DNA of 64,000 bases from JB111 sp049856295. GTDB lineage: Bacteria > Actinomycetota > Actinomycetes > Actinomycetales > Actinomycetaceae. The translations under genes were made by a program, and so were the position numbers. Below the pieces are notes generated by a model. That model was given only the letters and a program-made list of their open reading frames with translations. It made no database searches and had not been told where the DNA came from. Below are positions 43,819-51,359 of the stretch, in pieces; position 1 is the stretch's first letter; each line of letters opens with the position of its first letter. The stretch spans positions 124,001 through 188,000 of the forward strand of contig NZ_JBNDMZ010000002.1 in assembly GCF_049856295.1 (NCBI RefSeq), in the 5' to 3' direction.

Positions 43819-45032
43819 CGTCCGGCCCCGATCCCGGCGACGTCGAGGAAGCGGGTCATCCGTGTGGCGGCGAGGTCGGGGTCGGTGAGCAGCCCGGCGG
43901 CGTCGGCCAGGCGGACGAGCTCGACCAGGTGCGGGACCGACCGGCCCGACTGGAGGCCGCCGACCATCTGGAAGCCGGGCTGGTGGCCGTTGAGCCACGC
44001 GAGGAAGGCCACGCCCGTCTTGTAGTAGAAGGTCGGGGCGGCGAACACGTGTCGTCCGAGCGCCTGCGTCGAGGCCAGCGTGGCGTGCGCACCCGCGGTG
44101 TCCCCGGCGTCGAGGGCGCTCAGGGCGTGGGACGCCGCCGGCGCGATGGCGGCGAAGATCCCGAGGAGGGCGTCGGAGTGCCCGCGCTCGTCGCCGACCA
44201 CGAGGTCGGGGTAGTTGTAGTCGTCGCCCGTGTACATCCGCACGCCCTCGGGCAGGCGCTCCCGGACCCAGATCTCCAGGTCCGCGTCGAGCAGCGAGAT
44301 CTTCATGCCGTCGACCGCGCCCCGGTGCTCGCGCACGAGGTCGAGGAGGACCTCGGCGGCCGCGTAGGGGTCGTCGTGCCCCCAGTAGCCGGCGAGCTGC
44401 GGGTCGAACGCCTCGCCGAGCCAGTGGAGGATGACCGGCGCCGTCGAGCGGGACAGGAGGTCGGAGTAGACCGAGCGGTAGTCGTCGGCGTCGCGGGCGG
44501 CGGCGGCGAGCGCGCGGGACGCCATGAGGATCGGCCGGGCGCCGGCCTCGCCGACCACGTCGAGCTGGCCGCGGTAGGCGTCGGTCACCGTGCGCAGCGC
44601 GCCGGCCGGGTCCGCGCCGGCGACCTGGGCCGGCAGCACCTCGTCCGTGCCGGCGCCGCAGGCGATCGTGCCGCCCACGGAGGCGGCCTCGGCCGACGAG
44701 CGGCGGATGAGCTCGGCCGCGGCCGGCCAGTCCAGCCCCATGCCGCGCTGCGCCGTGTCCATGGCCTCGGCGACCCCGAGTCCGAGCGACCACAGGTGGT
44801 GCCGGAAACCCAGCGTCGAGTCCCAGTCGAGGACCGCGGGCGCGCCCGGGGCGGTCTCTGCGGTGACGACGGGAACGACGTGGGCGGCCGCGTAGGCCAC
44901 CCGCGAGTTGAACGGGGCCGACGGGCGGTCCCAGCCCCGGGCCGGCGCGAGCCGGTGGTCCTCCAGGGTGCCGTCGGCGCCGGGCAGCGTGACTCTCGGC
45001 CCGGTGCCGGTGCCGGTGCCGGTGCCGGTCAT
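43815..45032 (-). CDS. DUF993 family protein, dihydrodipicolinate-synthase-like aldolase
   Basis: A 405-residue TIM-barrel protein of the DUF993 group, distantly related to DHDPS/N-acetylneuraminate lyase. Lys244 in VDGMKISLLD lies where the Schiff-base Lys of that superfamily sits. The segment APVILHWLGEAFDP corresponds to the DHDPS YNxP region, with His203-Trp in place of the Tyr. I infer an aldolase or dehydratase of a keto-sugar acid; substrate unknown. ATG at 45032 is in an ATGA overlap with the oxidoreductase gene and opens with Thr-Gly repeats from a hexamer repeat. Confidence 0.87.
   Translation of the reverse strand: MTGTGTGTGTGPRVTLPGADGTLEDHRLAPARGWDRPSAPFNSRVAYAAAHVVPVVTAETAPGAPAVLDWDSTLGFRHHLWSLGLGVAEAMDTAQRGMGLDWPAAAELIRRSSAEAASVGGTIACGAGTDEVLPAQVAGADPAGALRTVTDAYRGQLDVVGEAGARPILMASRALAAAARDADDYRSVYSDLLSRSTAPVILHWLGEAFDPQLAGYWGHDDPYAAAEVLLDLVREHRGAVDGMKISLLDADLEIWVRERLPEGVRMYTGDDYNYPDLVVGDERGHSDALLGIFAAIAPAASHALSALDAGDTAGAHATLASTQALGRHVFAAPTFYYKTGVAFLAWLNGHQPGFQMVGGLQSGRSVPHLVELVRLADAAGLLTDPDLAATRMTRFLDVAGIGAGR
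45001..45030. repeat. Five hexamer repeats at the start of the DUF993 gene
   Basis: CCGGTG four times then CCGGTC, directly after the start codon in the coding sense, giving the N-terminus MTGTGTGTGTG. Length changes stay in frame. Confidence 0.8.
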
Positions 45033-46246
45033 CGGGCCGCGTCCGCGGGCGCGGCCGGCGCGGGGGCGGACCCGTGCGCCGTGTCGAACGAGACGACCGG
45101 GACGTCGAGGCGTCGGCCCTCGGCCGAGGAGCGCAGGCCGAGCTCGGCGAGCTGCACGCCGCGCGCGGCGGACAGCAGGTCGTAGCGGTGCGGACGACCG
45201 GCCACGACGTCGGCGAGGAACTCCTCCCACTGGGCCTTGAAGCCGTTGTCGAGCGGGGCGTTCGCGGGGACGTCGAGCCACTGGTCGCGGTAGGACTCGG
45301 TGACGGGCAGGTCCGGGTTCCACACGGCGGCGGGCGTGTGGGCGCGCTGCTGGGCCACGCACGAGTGCAGGCCCGCGACTGCCGAGCCGTGGGTGCCGTC
45401 GACCTGGAACTCGACGAGCTCGTCGCGGTGGACGCGGGTCGCCCACGAGGAGTTGATCTGGACCACCACGGGGTCGCCGCCGGGGGTGGTGACGTCGAAG
45501 ATCCCGTAGGCGGCGTCGTCGGCGGTGGCGGTGTAGGTCGCCCCCTGCTCGTCCACGCGGGAGGGGATGTGGGTGACGGTCCGCGCCGTCACGGTGTCGA
45601 CCGTGCCGACGATGCCCTCGAGGACATAGTTCCAGTGGCAGAACATGTCCGTGGTGATACCCCCGCCGTCCTCGCTGCGGTAGTTCCACGACGGCCGCTG
45701 ACCGGGCTGGACGTCGCCCTCGAACACCCAGTAGCCGAACTCGCCGCGCATCGAGAGGATCCGGCCGAAGAAGCCCTCGTCGACCAGGCGGCGGAGCTTG
45801 ACCAGGCCCGGGAGGTAGAGCTTGTCGTGGACCACGCCGATGGTCACGCCCGCCTCGTCGCCCCGGCGCGCGAGCTCGACCGCCTCGTCGAGGGTCTCCG
45901 CCGTCGGCTTCTCGGTGAAGACGTGCTTGCCCCGGCCGAGGGCGGCCGTGATCGCCTCGACCCGGCGGGAGGTGACCTGCGCGTCGAAGTACACGTCGAT
46001 CGACGGGTCGTCGAGGACCGACTCGAGATCCGTCGTCCAGTGCTCGACCCCGTGCCGGCGCGCCAGCTCCGCGACCTTGTCGGCGTTCCGGCCCACGAGC
46101 ACGGGCTCGACCTGGACGAGCGTCCCGTCGCTCAGCCGGACGCCCCCGGCGTCCCGGATCGGGAGGATCGAGCGGACGAGGTGCTGGCGGTAGCCCATAC
46201 GTCCCGTGATGCCGTTCATGGCGATACGGAGGGTGCGAGTGGTCAT
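45029..46246 (-). CDS. Gfo/Idh/MocA-family NAD(P)-dependent oxidoreductase
   Basis: A 405-residue dehydrogenase, probably acting on a sugar, cyclitol or sugar-like acid. The N-terminal Rossmann loop is GITGRMG (residues 12-18), unusual for this family and closer to the GxTGRMG loop of dihydrodipicolinate reductase. The family signature EKP is at 112-114, and the substrate domain contains GGGITTDMFCHWNYVLEG, where Asp and His probably supply catalysis. ATG at 46246 has GGAGAG upstream. It heads the operon, with a strong promoter and LacI-type operator in front. Confidence 0.9.
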   Translation of the reverse strand: MTTRTLRIAMNGITGRMGYRQHLVRSILPIRDAGGVRLSDGTLVQVEPVLVGRNADKVAELARRHGVEHWTTDLESVLDDPSIDVYFDAQVTSRRVEAITAALGRGKHVFTEKPTAETLDEAVELARRGDEAGVTIGVVHDKLYLPGLVKLRRLVDEGFFGRILSMRGEFGYWVFEGDVQPGQRPSWNYRSEDGGGITTDMFCHWNYVLEGIVGTVDTVTARTVTHIPSRVDEQGATYTATADDAAYGIFDVTTPGGDPVVVQINSSWATRVHRDELVEFQVDGTHGSAVAGLHSCVAQQRAHTPAAVWNPDLPVTESYRDQWLDVPANAPLDNGFKAQWEEFLADVVAGRPHRYDLLSAARGVQLAELGLRSSAEGRRLDVPVVSFDTAHGSAPAPAAPADAAR

Positions 46247-46269
46247 GGTCTCTCCATCGAGTGCGGGGC

Positions 46270-46283
46270 GGAATGCGCTTTCC
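46270..46283. promoter_or_regulatory. LacI-type operator of the oxidoreductase operon
   Basis: The minus strand reads GGAAAGCGCATTCC, 12 of 14 positions palindromic, directly abutting the -10 hexamer. The same GGAAAGCGC core recurs at 52612-52625 before the ABC importer. Confidence 0.72.
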
Positions 46284-46312
46284 ACATTATGGGGCGGCGC
46301 CGCGGGTGTCAA
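46284..46312 (-). promoter_or_regulatory. Promoter of the oxidoreductase-DUF993-isomerase operon
   Basis: Minus strand TTGACA (46312-46307), 17-nt spacer, TAATGT (46289-46284). This is the best sigma-70-type promoter in the window. Confidence 0.75.
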
Positions 46313-46331
46313 CGAGGTCCACCCCGGCGCG

Positions 46332-46454
46332 GTGTCGAGAGTGCGGCTGAGGGTGCTTCGTGAGGTGTCGAGAGTGCGCGTGAGCGCGCCCCGCGTGTCG
46401 AGAGTGCGGCTGAGGGTGCCCCGCGTGTCGAGGGTGCGGGTGAGCGCGCCCTCG
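46332..46454. repeat. Four 30-bp tandem repeats between the LacI gene and the oxidoreductase operon
   Basis: The motif GTGTCGAGAGTGCG (last copy GTGTCGAGGGTGCG) starts at 46332, 46365, 46395 and 46425, spacing 33, 30 and 30 bp. The intervening bases are also similar. No spacers of unrelated sequence occur, so it is not a CRISPR array. It ends 6 nt before the LacI gene stop. Confidence 0.88.
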
Positions 46455-46460
46455 GGCTCC

Positions 46461-47528
46461 TCAGTCGATCCGCGGCGTGGACTCGCGCAGGACGACGGAC
46501 GCGCCGACGGGCACCTCGCGGGGACCGTCGGCGGGGTCGAGCGCCAGGGGGACGGCGAGCCGCCCCATCTCGACCATGGGCAGGGCCACCGTCGTCAGGC
46601 CGGGCGCGACGTCCCGCAGGGTGGTGATGTCGTCGAAGCCCGCCACGGCGACGTCGCCGGGCACGTCGAGGCCCGCCTCGCGGACGGCGGACATCGCGCC
46701 GACCGCCATGACGTCGTTGACGGCGAAGACGAGGCGCGGTGTGCCCTCGCCGCGCAGCAGGGTGGTCATTGCGGCGTGCCCACCGTCGCGGGTGAAGTCA
46801 CCGGGGACGACCCGGTCGGCCGGGACCTCGACGCCGAGCTCGGCCAGCGCGTCGCGGAAGGCGGCCTGCCGGTCGCGCGCCGTCGTGTGCCAGTCGGGGC
46901 CGGCCAGGATGCCGACGTCGCGGTAGCCCAGGCCGTGCAGCGCCCGGGCGAGATCGGCGCTGCCGTGCGCGTTGTCCGGGACCACGGTGCTGAGGCCGGG
47001 CAGGGGCTGACCGACCAGGGCCACGCGGCCACCGCGGTCCTGGTAGGTCGCGAGGACGTCCCGCAGGCGTTCGTTGACGGCGGCGTCCTCCACGCGGCCA
47101 CCGGCGATGATGATCGCGCGCGCCCGCTGGTTCTGAAGGGTGGCGATGAACTCGAGCTCGCGCACCGGGTCGCGGTGCGTCGTCGCGAGGGTGACGACGC
47201 AGCCTGCCTCGTCGGCCGCGTTGATGACGCCGGCGGCGATCGCGGAGAAGTACGGGTCGGCGATGTCCTGGACGATGAGGCCGACGGTGTCGGTCCGGCC
47301 GCGGGCCATGGCCTGGGCGTTGGCGTCGGGGGAGTAGTCGAGCCGCTGCGCCGCGTCGAGCACGCGTTCCCGGAGGTCCTCCCGGACCCGGCGTTCGGAG
47401 CTGCCGTTGATGGCGCGCGAGGCGGTCGCGAGGGACACGCCCGCCTCCTGGGCCACCTGGGACAGGGTGACGCGGCCCCGTCCGCCCGCGCGTGGTGCCG
47501 CGGGTCGTCCAGCCCCCTGCTCGGCCAT
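46461..47528 (-). CDS. LacI-family transcriptional regulator of the catabolic island
   Basis: A 355-residue repressor. The helix-turn-helix and hinge are at about 20-68 (VTLSQVAQEAGVSLATASRAI then YSPDANAQAMARGRTDTVG), followed by a periplasmic-binding-like effector domain ending FDDITTLRDVAPGLTTV. ATG at 47528, preceded by GAGGGGC. I infer that it binds the two GGAAAGCGC palindromes in front of the flanking operons and that its effector is the imported compound or a pathway intermediate. No similar palindrome precedes its own gene. Confidence 0.93.
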   Translation of the reverse strand: MAEQGAGRPAAPRAGGRGRVTLSQVAQEAGVSLATASRAINGSSERRVREDLRERVLDAAQRLDYSPDANAQAMARGRTDTVGLIVQDIADPYFSAIAAGVINAADEAGCVVTLATTHRDPVRELEFIATLQNQRARAIIIAGGRVEDAAVNERLRDVLATYQDRGGRVALVGQPLPGLSTVVPDNAHGSADLARALHGLGYRDVGILAGPDWHTTARDRQAAFRDALAELGVEVPADRVVPGDFTRDGGHAAMTTLLRGEGTPRLVFAVNDVMAVGAMSAVREAGLDVPGDVAVAGFDDITTLRDVAPGLTTVALPMVEMGRLAVPLALDPADGPREVPVGASVVLRESTPRID

Positions 47529-47604
47529 CGCCCCTCCTCGTGCTCTCGCGCGGACCCTCGCCGCGACCGGATCGCCGCGACGCTAACCCAGACCTCCCGT
47601 GAAC

Positions 47605-47643
47605 GCCCGCCGGGACCGCACCGTGGGGCCGGTCCCGGCGGGC
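47605..47643 (-). terminator. Terminator hairpin downstream of the ABC importer operon
   Basis: A perfect 13-bp stem: GCCCGCCGGGACC (47605-47617) pairs with 47631-47643. It lies about 107 nt past the livF stop, with a tandem repeat in between, and upstream of the LacI gene start. Confidence 0.65.
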
Positions 47644-47660
47644 GGCGGAGCACCCGCGCC

Positions 47661-47702
47661 GGCAGGCGGAGAACCCACCTCGGCAGGCGGAGAACCCACC
47701 TC
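47661..47702. repeat. Two identical 21-bp tandem repeats between livF and the LacI gene
   Basis: GGCAGGCGGAGAACCCACCTC occurs at 47661-47681 and again at 47682-47702, with degenerate copies on each side (47641-47660 and from 47703). The interval 47529-47749 contains no gene. Confidence 0.85.
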
Positions 47703-47749
47703 GCCGGGCGGACCTGCGGGGCCCCGTCCCGGCCTGCGGGGCCCGCGCA

Positions 47750-48490
47750 TCAGGCGGCCGGCCGGCCGCCGAGGTAGAGGTCGCTGAGCTTGGGGTCGGC
47801 GAGCAGCTCGCGCGCGGGCCCCGTGGCGAACACGGTGCCCAGGTCGAGGACGCAGCCGATGTCCGCCATCTCGAGCGCGCGCCGTGCGTTCTGCTCGACG
47901 AGGAGCACGGCCACACCCGCGTCTCGCATCCGCGCGACCTCCTCGAACACGACGGTCGTGCGCTTGGGGTCCAGGCCCATCGACGGCTCGTCGAGCAGGA
48001 CGACGTCGGGCCGCACCATGAGCGCACGGGCGAACTCGACCTGCTTCTGCTGACCGCCCGAGAGCACCCCGGCGACGGTCGACCACTTCTCGGCCACCAC
48101 AGGGAAGATCTCGCGCACGAAGTCCGCGCGCTCGCTCAGGGAGCCCTGGTCCTTGACCGAGTACCCGCCGAGCATGACGTTCTCCTCGACCGTCATCTCC
48201 TTGAACACCGAGTGCCCCTGGAGCACATGGCTGAGCCCCTTGCGCAGCAGCGGCTGCGGACCCTTGCCGGTGACGTCCTCGCCGTTGAGGCGGATCGTGC
48301 CCGAGCGGGGCGTGAGCAGGCCGCTGGCCACCTTGAGCACGGTCGACTTGCCCGCGCCGTTCGGTCCGACCAGGCAGACCACCGTCCCGCGCGGGACCTG
48401 GATCGACAGGCCGCGCAGGACGAGCGCGGCCTTCCCGTAGCCGGCCTCGATGTGGTCGAGGTCGAGGATGATGTCGGACTCAGACGCCAA
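47750..48490 (-). CDS. livF: Liv-type ABC importer, second ATP-binding protein
   Basis: A 246-residue ATPase. Walker A is GPNGAGKST, the signature LSGGQQKQVEFARAL and Walker B VVLLDEPSMGLD, with the H-loop region LLVEQNARRALEMAD of the LivF type. I chose a TTG start at 48490 because GGAGG lies 6 nt upstream and the overlap with livG is then 11 bp; the ATG at 48556 would overlap livG by 77 bp without a ribosome-binding site. Last gene of the importer operon. Confidence 0.9.
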   Translation of the reverse strand: MASESDIILDLDHIEAGYGKAALVLRGLSIQVPRGTVVCLVGPNGAGKSTVLKVASGLLTPRSGTIRLNGEDVTGKGPQPLLRKGLSHVLQGHSVFKEMTVEENVMLGGYSVKDQGSLSERADFVREIFPVVAEKWSTVAGVLSGGQQKQVEFARALMVRPDVVLLDEPSMGLDPKRTTVVFEEVARMRDAGVAVLLVEQNARRALEMADIGCVLDLGTVFATGPARELLADPKLSDLYLGGRPAA

Positions 48491-49250
48491 GGTAGGCCTC
48501 CAGGACTCGAGGGTCGGTCTTGACGACCGACGGAGGGCCGTCGGCGATCGGGGCACCCCGGTCGAACACGACGATGTGGTCGCACAGGCTCATGATGAGG
48601 TCCATGTTGTGCTCGACGATGAGGAAGGTCGTCCCCTCGTCGTTCAGCTCGCGCACGAGGGTGGCGATCCGCTCGATGAGCGAGGGGTTCACGCCGCCGG
48701 CCGGCTCGTCGAGCATGACGAACGGCGGGTCGGCCATGAGGGTGGAGCCCAGCTCGAGGAGCTTCTGCTGCCCGTAGGAGATGTCCCGCGCCTCCGAGCG
48801 CTCGAGGTGGTCGATACCCACGCGGGCGAGCATCGCGCGCGCCCGCTCGACCACGGCGGGCGAGGTGCTGCCGCCGAGGTACTGGCCGAGCGTGCGCGGT
48901 TGGACGGCGACGAGCATGTTCTCCAGCACGGTCATCCGGGGGAAGACCCGGCACAGCTGGAAGCTGCGGCCGAGCCCCGCCCGGGCGATGCGGTGGGGGG
49001 CCCACCGGGTGATCTCCTTCTCGTGCAGGAGCACCCGGCCGGAGTCCGGCTTGATCATGCCCGTCACGCAGTTGAAGAAGGTCGTCTTCCCGGACCCGTT
49101 GGGCCCGATGAGGCCGTTGATCTTCCCGTCGAGGAACGTCACGGACGCGTCGGCCACTGCGTGGACGCCGCCGAACGACTTCGACAGGCTCTCGGTGCGA
49201 AGGACCGCCGTTCCCTCGGCGGTGCGTGCCTGAGGCTCAGCCACGGTCAT
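48480..49250 (-). CDS. livG: Liv-type ABC importer, first ATP-binding protein
   Basis: A 256-residue ATPase with Walker A GPNGSGKTT, Walker B FVMLDEPAGGVNP and the LivG-type C-terminus. The signature reads ISYGQQKLLELG rather than LSGGQ, a known variation in this subfamily. It pairs with LivF to power uptake. ATG at 49250 overlaps livM by 14 bp. Confidence 0.93.
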   Translation of the reverse strand: MTVAEPQARTAEGTAVLRTESLSKSFGGVHAVADASVTFLDGKINGLIGPNGSGKTTFFNCVTGMIKPDSGRVLLHEKEITRWAPHRIARAGLGRSFQLCRVFPRMTVLENMLVAVQPRTLGQYLGGSTSPAVVERARAMLARVGIDHLERSEARDISYGQQKLLELGSTLMADPPFVMLDEPAGGVNPSLIERIATLVRELNDEGTTFLIVEHNMDLIMSLCDHIVVFDRGAPIADGPPSVVKTDPRVLEAYLGV

Positions 49251-50484
49251 GGTTCCCTCCCTCGTCGTCCGCCGGGTCGGCGTCCGTTCGTTCGTCGTCG
49301 GCCACCACGCGGCCGTCAGCAGTGACGGTGTCGGGACCGACAGCCGGAGCTGCCGAACCGGCCGCAGGTGCCGAGCGGGACGAGCCGGAGGGCCCGGCCG
49401 AGGCCGTCTGGGTCGCGCGCAGCTCCTCGGCGCTCATCTCGCGGATCGAGGTCTCGCCCTGGTGCCGGAACCGCCGCCACAGGCTCTGCGCGCCGGTGAG
49501 GACGCCGTCGGGCAGGAAGAGCACGACGACGGCGAGCAGGATGCCGGTGGCGACGAGGTGGAACTGGCTCTGCCCGAACTCGAGGACGAAGTACTCGAGC
49601 GCGGAGCCGACGATGATCGCGCCGAGCAGCGGCCCGAACAGGAAGCGCGAGCCGCCGAGGAGGGCCATGAGGACCACCTGCGAGCTGAGGACCACGTCGA
49701 ACTGGAAGATCGGGTCGAGGTCGCCGAACCACAGGCCGTACAGGCCCCCGGCGAGGCCGACGACGACCGCGGAGATCGCGAACGCCACGAGCTTGAGCCC
49801 CGCGGTGGGGATGCCGAGCGACTCGGCCTTGTCCTCGTCCTCCCGGACCCCCTTGAGCCCCGACCCGAACTGGGACAGGTCGATCATCGCCCAGACGAGC
49901 AGGGCCACGGCCAGCAGCCCCAGGAAGAGGAAGTAGAAGGTCTGGTGCATCTCCGGACGCAGCATGTCGAAGGGCCGCGGGACCACGAGCCCCTCGGAGC
50001 CGCCCGTGAACGAGCGCCAGGACTGGAAGACGAGCTGGAGCACGAGGACGAGCGCGATCGTCACGATGACGAACGACGCCCCGCGCACCCGCAGCGCCGC
50101 GTACCCGACCGGGATCGCGACGACGAGCACGATGAGGGCGGCGATGCCGAGCGCGACGAAGCTGTTCATGCCGGTGTCGCGGACGATCAGACCGGTCCCG
50201 TAGGCGCCGAGCCCGAAGAAGGCGATGTGCCCGAGCGAGATGTAGCCCGTGAACCCGCCCATGATGTTCCACCCGGTGGCAAGCACCGCGTAGTTGAGCA
50301 CGATGACGCCGGCCGAGAGCATGTAGGCGTTCGGGGCCAGCAGGGGCCACAGGGCGAGCAGGGCCACGACGACGACGATCGCGCCGATGCTGCGGACGCG
50401 TCGTTGTCCGGAGGAGCGCTCGCTGGCGTGCGGGGCGCGCGTGACGCGGGCGGGTGCGGTGACGGTGTCAGAATCTTTGCGCAA
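49237..50484 (-). CDS. livM: Liv-type ABC importer, permease LivM
   Basis: A 415-residue permease with about nine or ten hydrophobic helices and the family segment MGGFTGYISLGHIAFFGLGAY. The C-terminal 80 residues form an unusually long Ser/Ala/Asp-rich tail that faces the cytoplasm and is not part of the fold. Start is a TTG at 50484 with GGAGG 6 nt upstream, overlapping livH by 17 bp. Confidence 0.92.
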   Translation of the reverse strand: MRKDSDTVTAPARVTRAPHASERSSGQRRVRSIGAIVVVVALLALWPLLAPNAYMLSAGVIVLNYAVLATGWNIMGGFTGYISLGHIAFFGLGAYGTGLIVRDTGMNSFVALGIAALIVLVVAIPVGYAALRVRGASFVIVTIALVLVLQLVFQSWRSFTGGSEGLVVPRPFDMLRPEMHQTFYFLFLGLLAVALLVWAMIDLSQFGSGLKGVREDEDKAESLGIPTAGLKLVAFAISAVVVGLAGGLYGLWFGDLDPIFQFDVVLSSQVVLMALLGGSRFLFGPLLGAIIVGSALEYFVLEFGQSQFHLVATGILLAVVVLFLPDGVLTGAQSLWRRFRHQGETSIREMSAEELRATQTASAGPSGSSRSAPAAGSAAPAVGPDTVTADGRVVADDERTDADPADDEGGNHDRG

Positions 50485-51355
50485 GGCGGCCTCCGAACAG
50501 TCCCTGCGGTCGGAACATCAGCGTGAGGAACAGGGCGAGGTAGAAGATCGTCTGCGCCCAGGTCGAGCCGACGGGCAGCTCGAGGAGCAGACGCATGACG
50601 CCGAGGACGAGGGCGGCGATCGCCGCCCCGGGCACCGAGCCGAGACCGCCGACGACGATGATCGCCATGAGCGGCCCGACCCAGTGCCAGTGCAACGACG
50701 GGTAGATCGTCGCCTGGAGGGACAGCGCGGCACCTCCGACGGCAGCCGTGGCCAGCCCGAGCCCGAAACCGAACCCGGCGATCTTGTTCGTGTCGATGCC
50801 GACGAGCTGGGCCGCCTGCGGGTGCTGGATCGTGGCGCGCAGCGCACGCCCCAGCCGGGTCCGCTGGAGGACGAGCCACAGCGCCACGAGGGCGACGACG
50901 GCGAGCGCGAACGAGATGATCTGGACGACCGGGATCTGCGCGCCGAGCAGCTCGACGCTGTCCGAGCCGTAGCTGAGGTTGATCCTCCGCTGCGTGCCCG
51001 AGTACGCCATGCCGAGCCCGCCCTCGATCGCCAGGGCGATCGCGAAGGTGAGGAGCACCGACATCATCGTCATCGTCGCCGGCTTGAGCCGGCTGAGCAG
51101 GTAGCGCTGGATGACGAACCCGATGACGAAGAACAGCGGGACCGTGACGATCAGCGACAGGAGCGGGTCCCAGCCGGTGACCCCGTGCCAGCGCCAGGCG
51201 ATGTAGGCCGAGAGCACGATGAACGCGGCGTGCGCGAGCATGACCACGCGCATGATGCCGAAGTACATCGTGAGGCCGGCCGCGAGGAGCGCGTAGAGGC
51301 CACCGAGCAGGATCCCCAGGATGAGGGTCTGGAAGAGCAGGGGTCCGGAGACCAT
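50468..51355 (-). CDS. livH: Liv-type ABC importer, permease LivH
   Basis: A 295-residue permease with eight hydrophobic helices. It begins LLFQTLILGILLGGLYALLAAGLTMYFG and has the conserved VGIDTNKIAGFGFGLG cytoplasmic loop. Forms the translocation pore with LivM. ATG at 51355, 4 nt after the livK stop. Confidence 0.94.
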   Translation of the reverse strand: MVSGPLLFQTLILGILLGGLYALLAAGLTMYFGIMRVVMLAHAAFIVLSAYIAWRWHGVTGWDPLLSLIVTVPLFFVIGFVIQRYLLSRLKPATMTMMSVLLTFAIALAIEGGLGMAYSGTQRRINLSYGSDSVELLGAQIPVVQIISFALAVVALVALWLVLQRTRLGRALRATIQHPQAAQLVGIDTNKIAGFGFGLGLATAAVGGAALSLQATIYPSLHWHWVGPLMAIIVVGGLGSVPGAAIAALVLGVMRLLLELPVGSTWAQTIFYLALFLTLMFRPQGLFGGRLAQRF

Positions 51356-51359
51356 CCGG

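Noticed and set aside
45001..45030. Phase-variation tract at the DUF993 start
   Set aside because: The repeat unit is six bases, so copy-number change alters the Thr-Gly tail but never the frame.
46332..46454. CRISPR-like array of regularly spaced repeats
   Set aside because: The units are direct tandem copies whose intervening bases are also similar; there are no unique spacers, no cas genes and only four copies.
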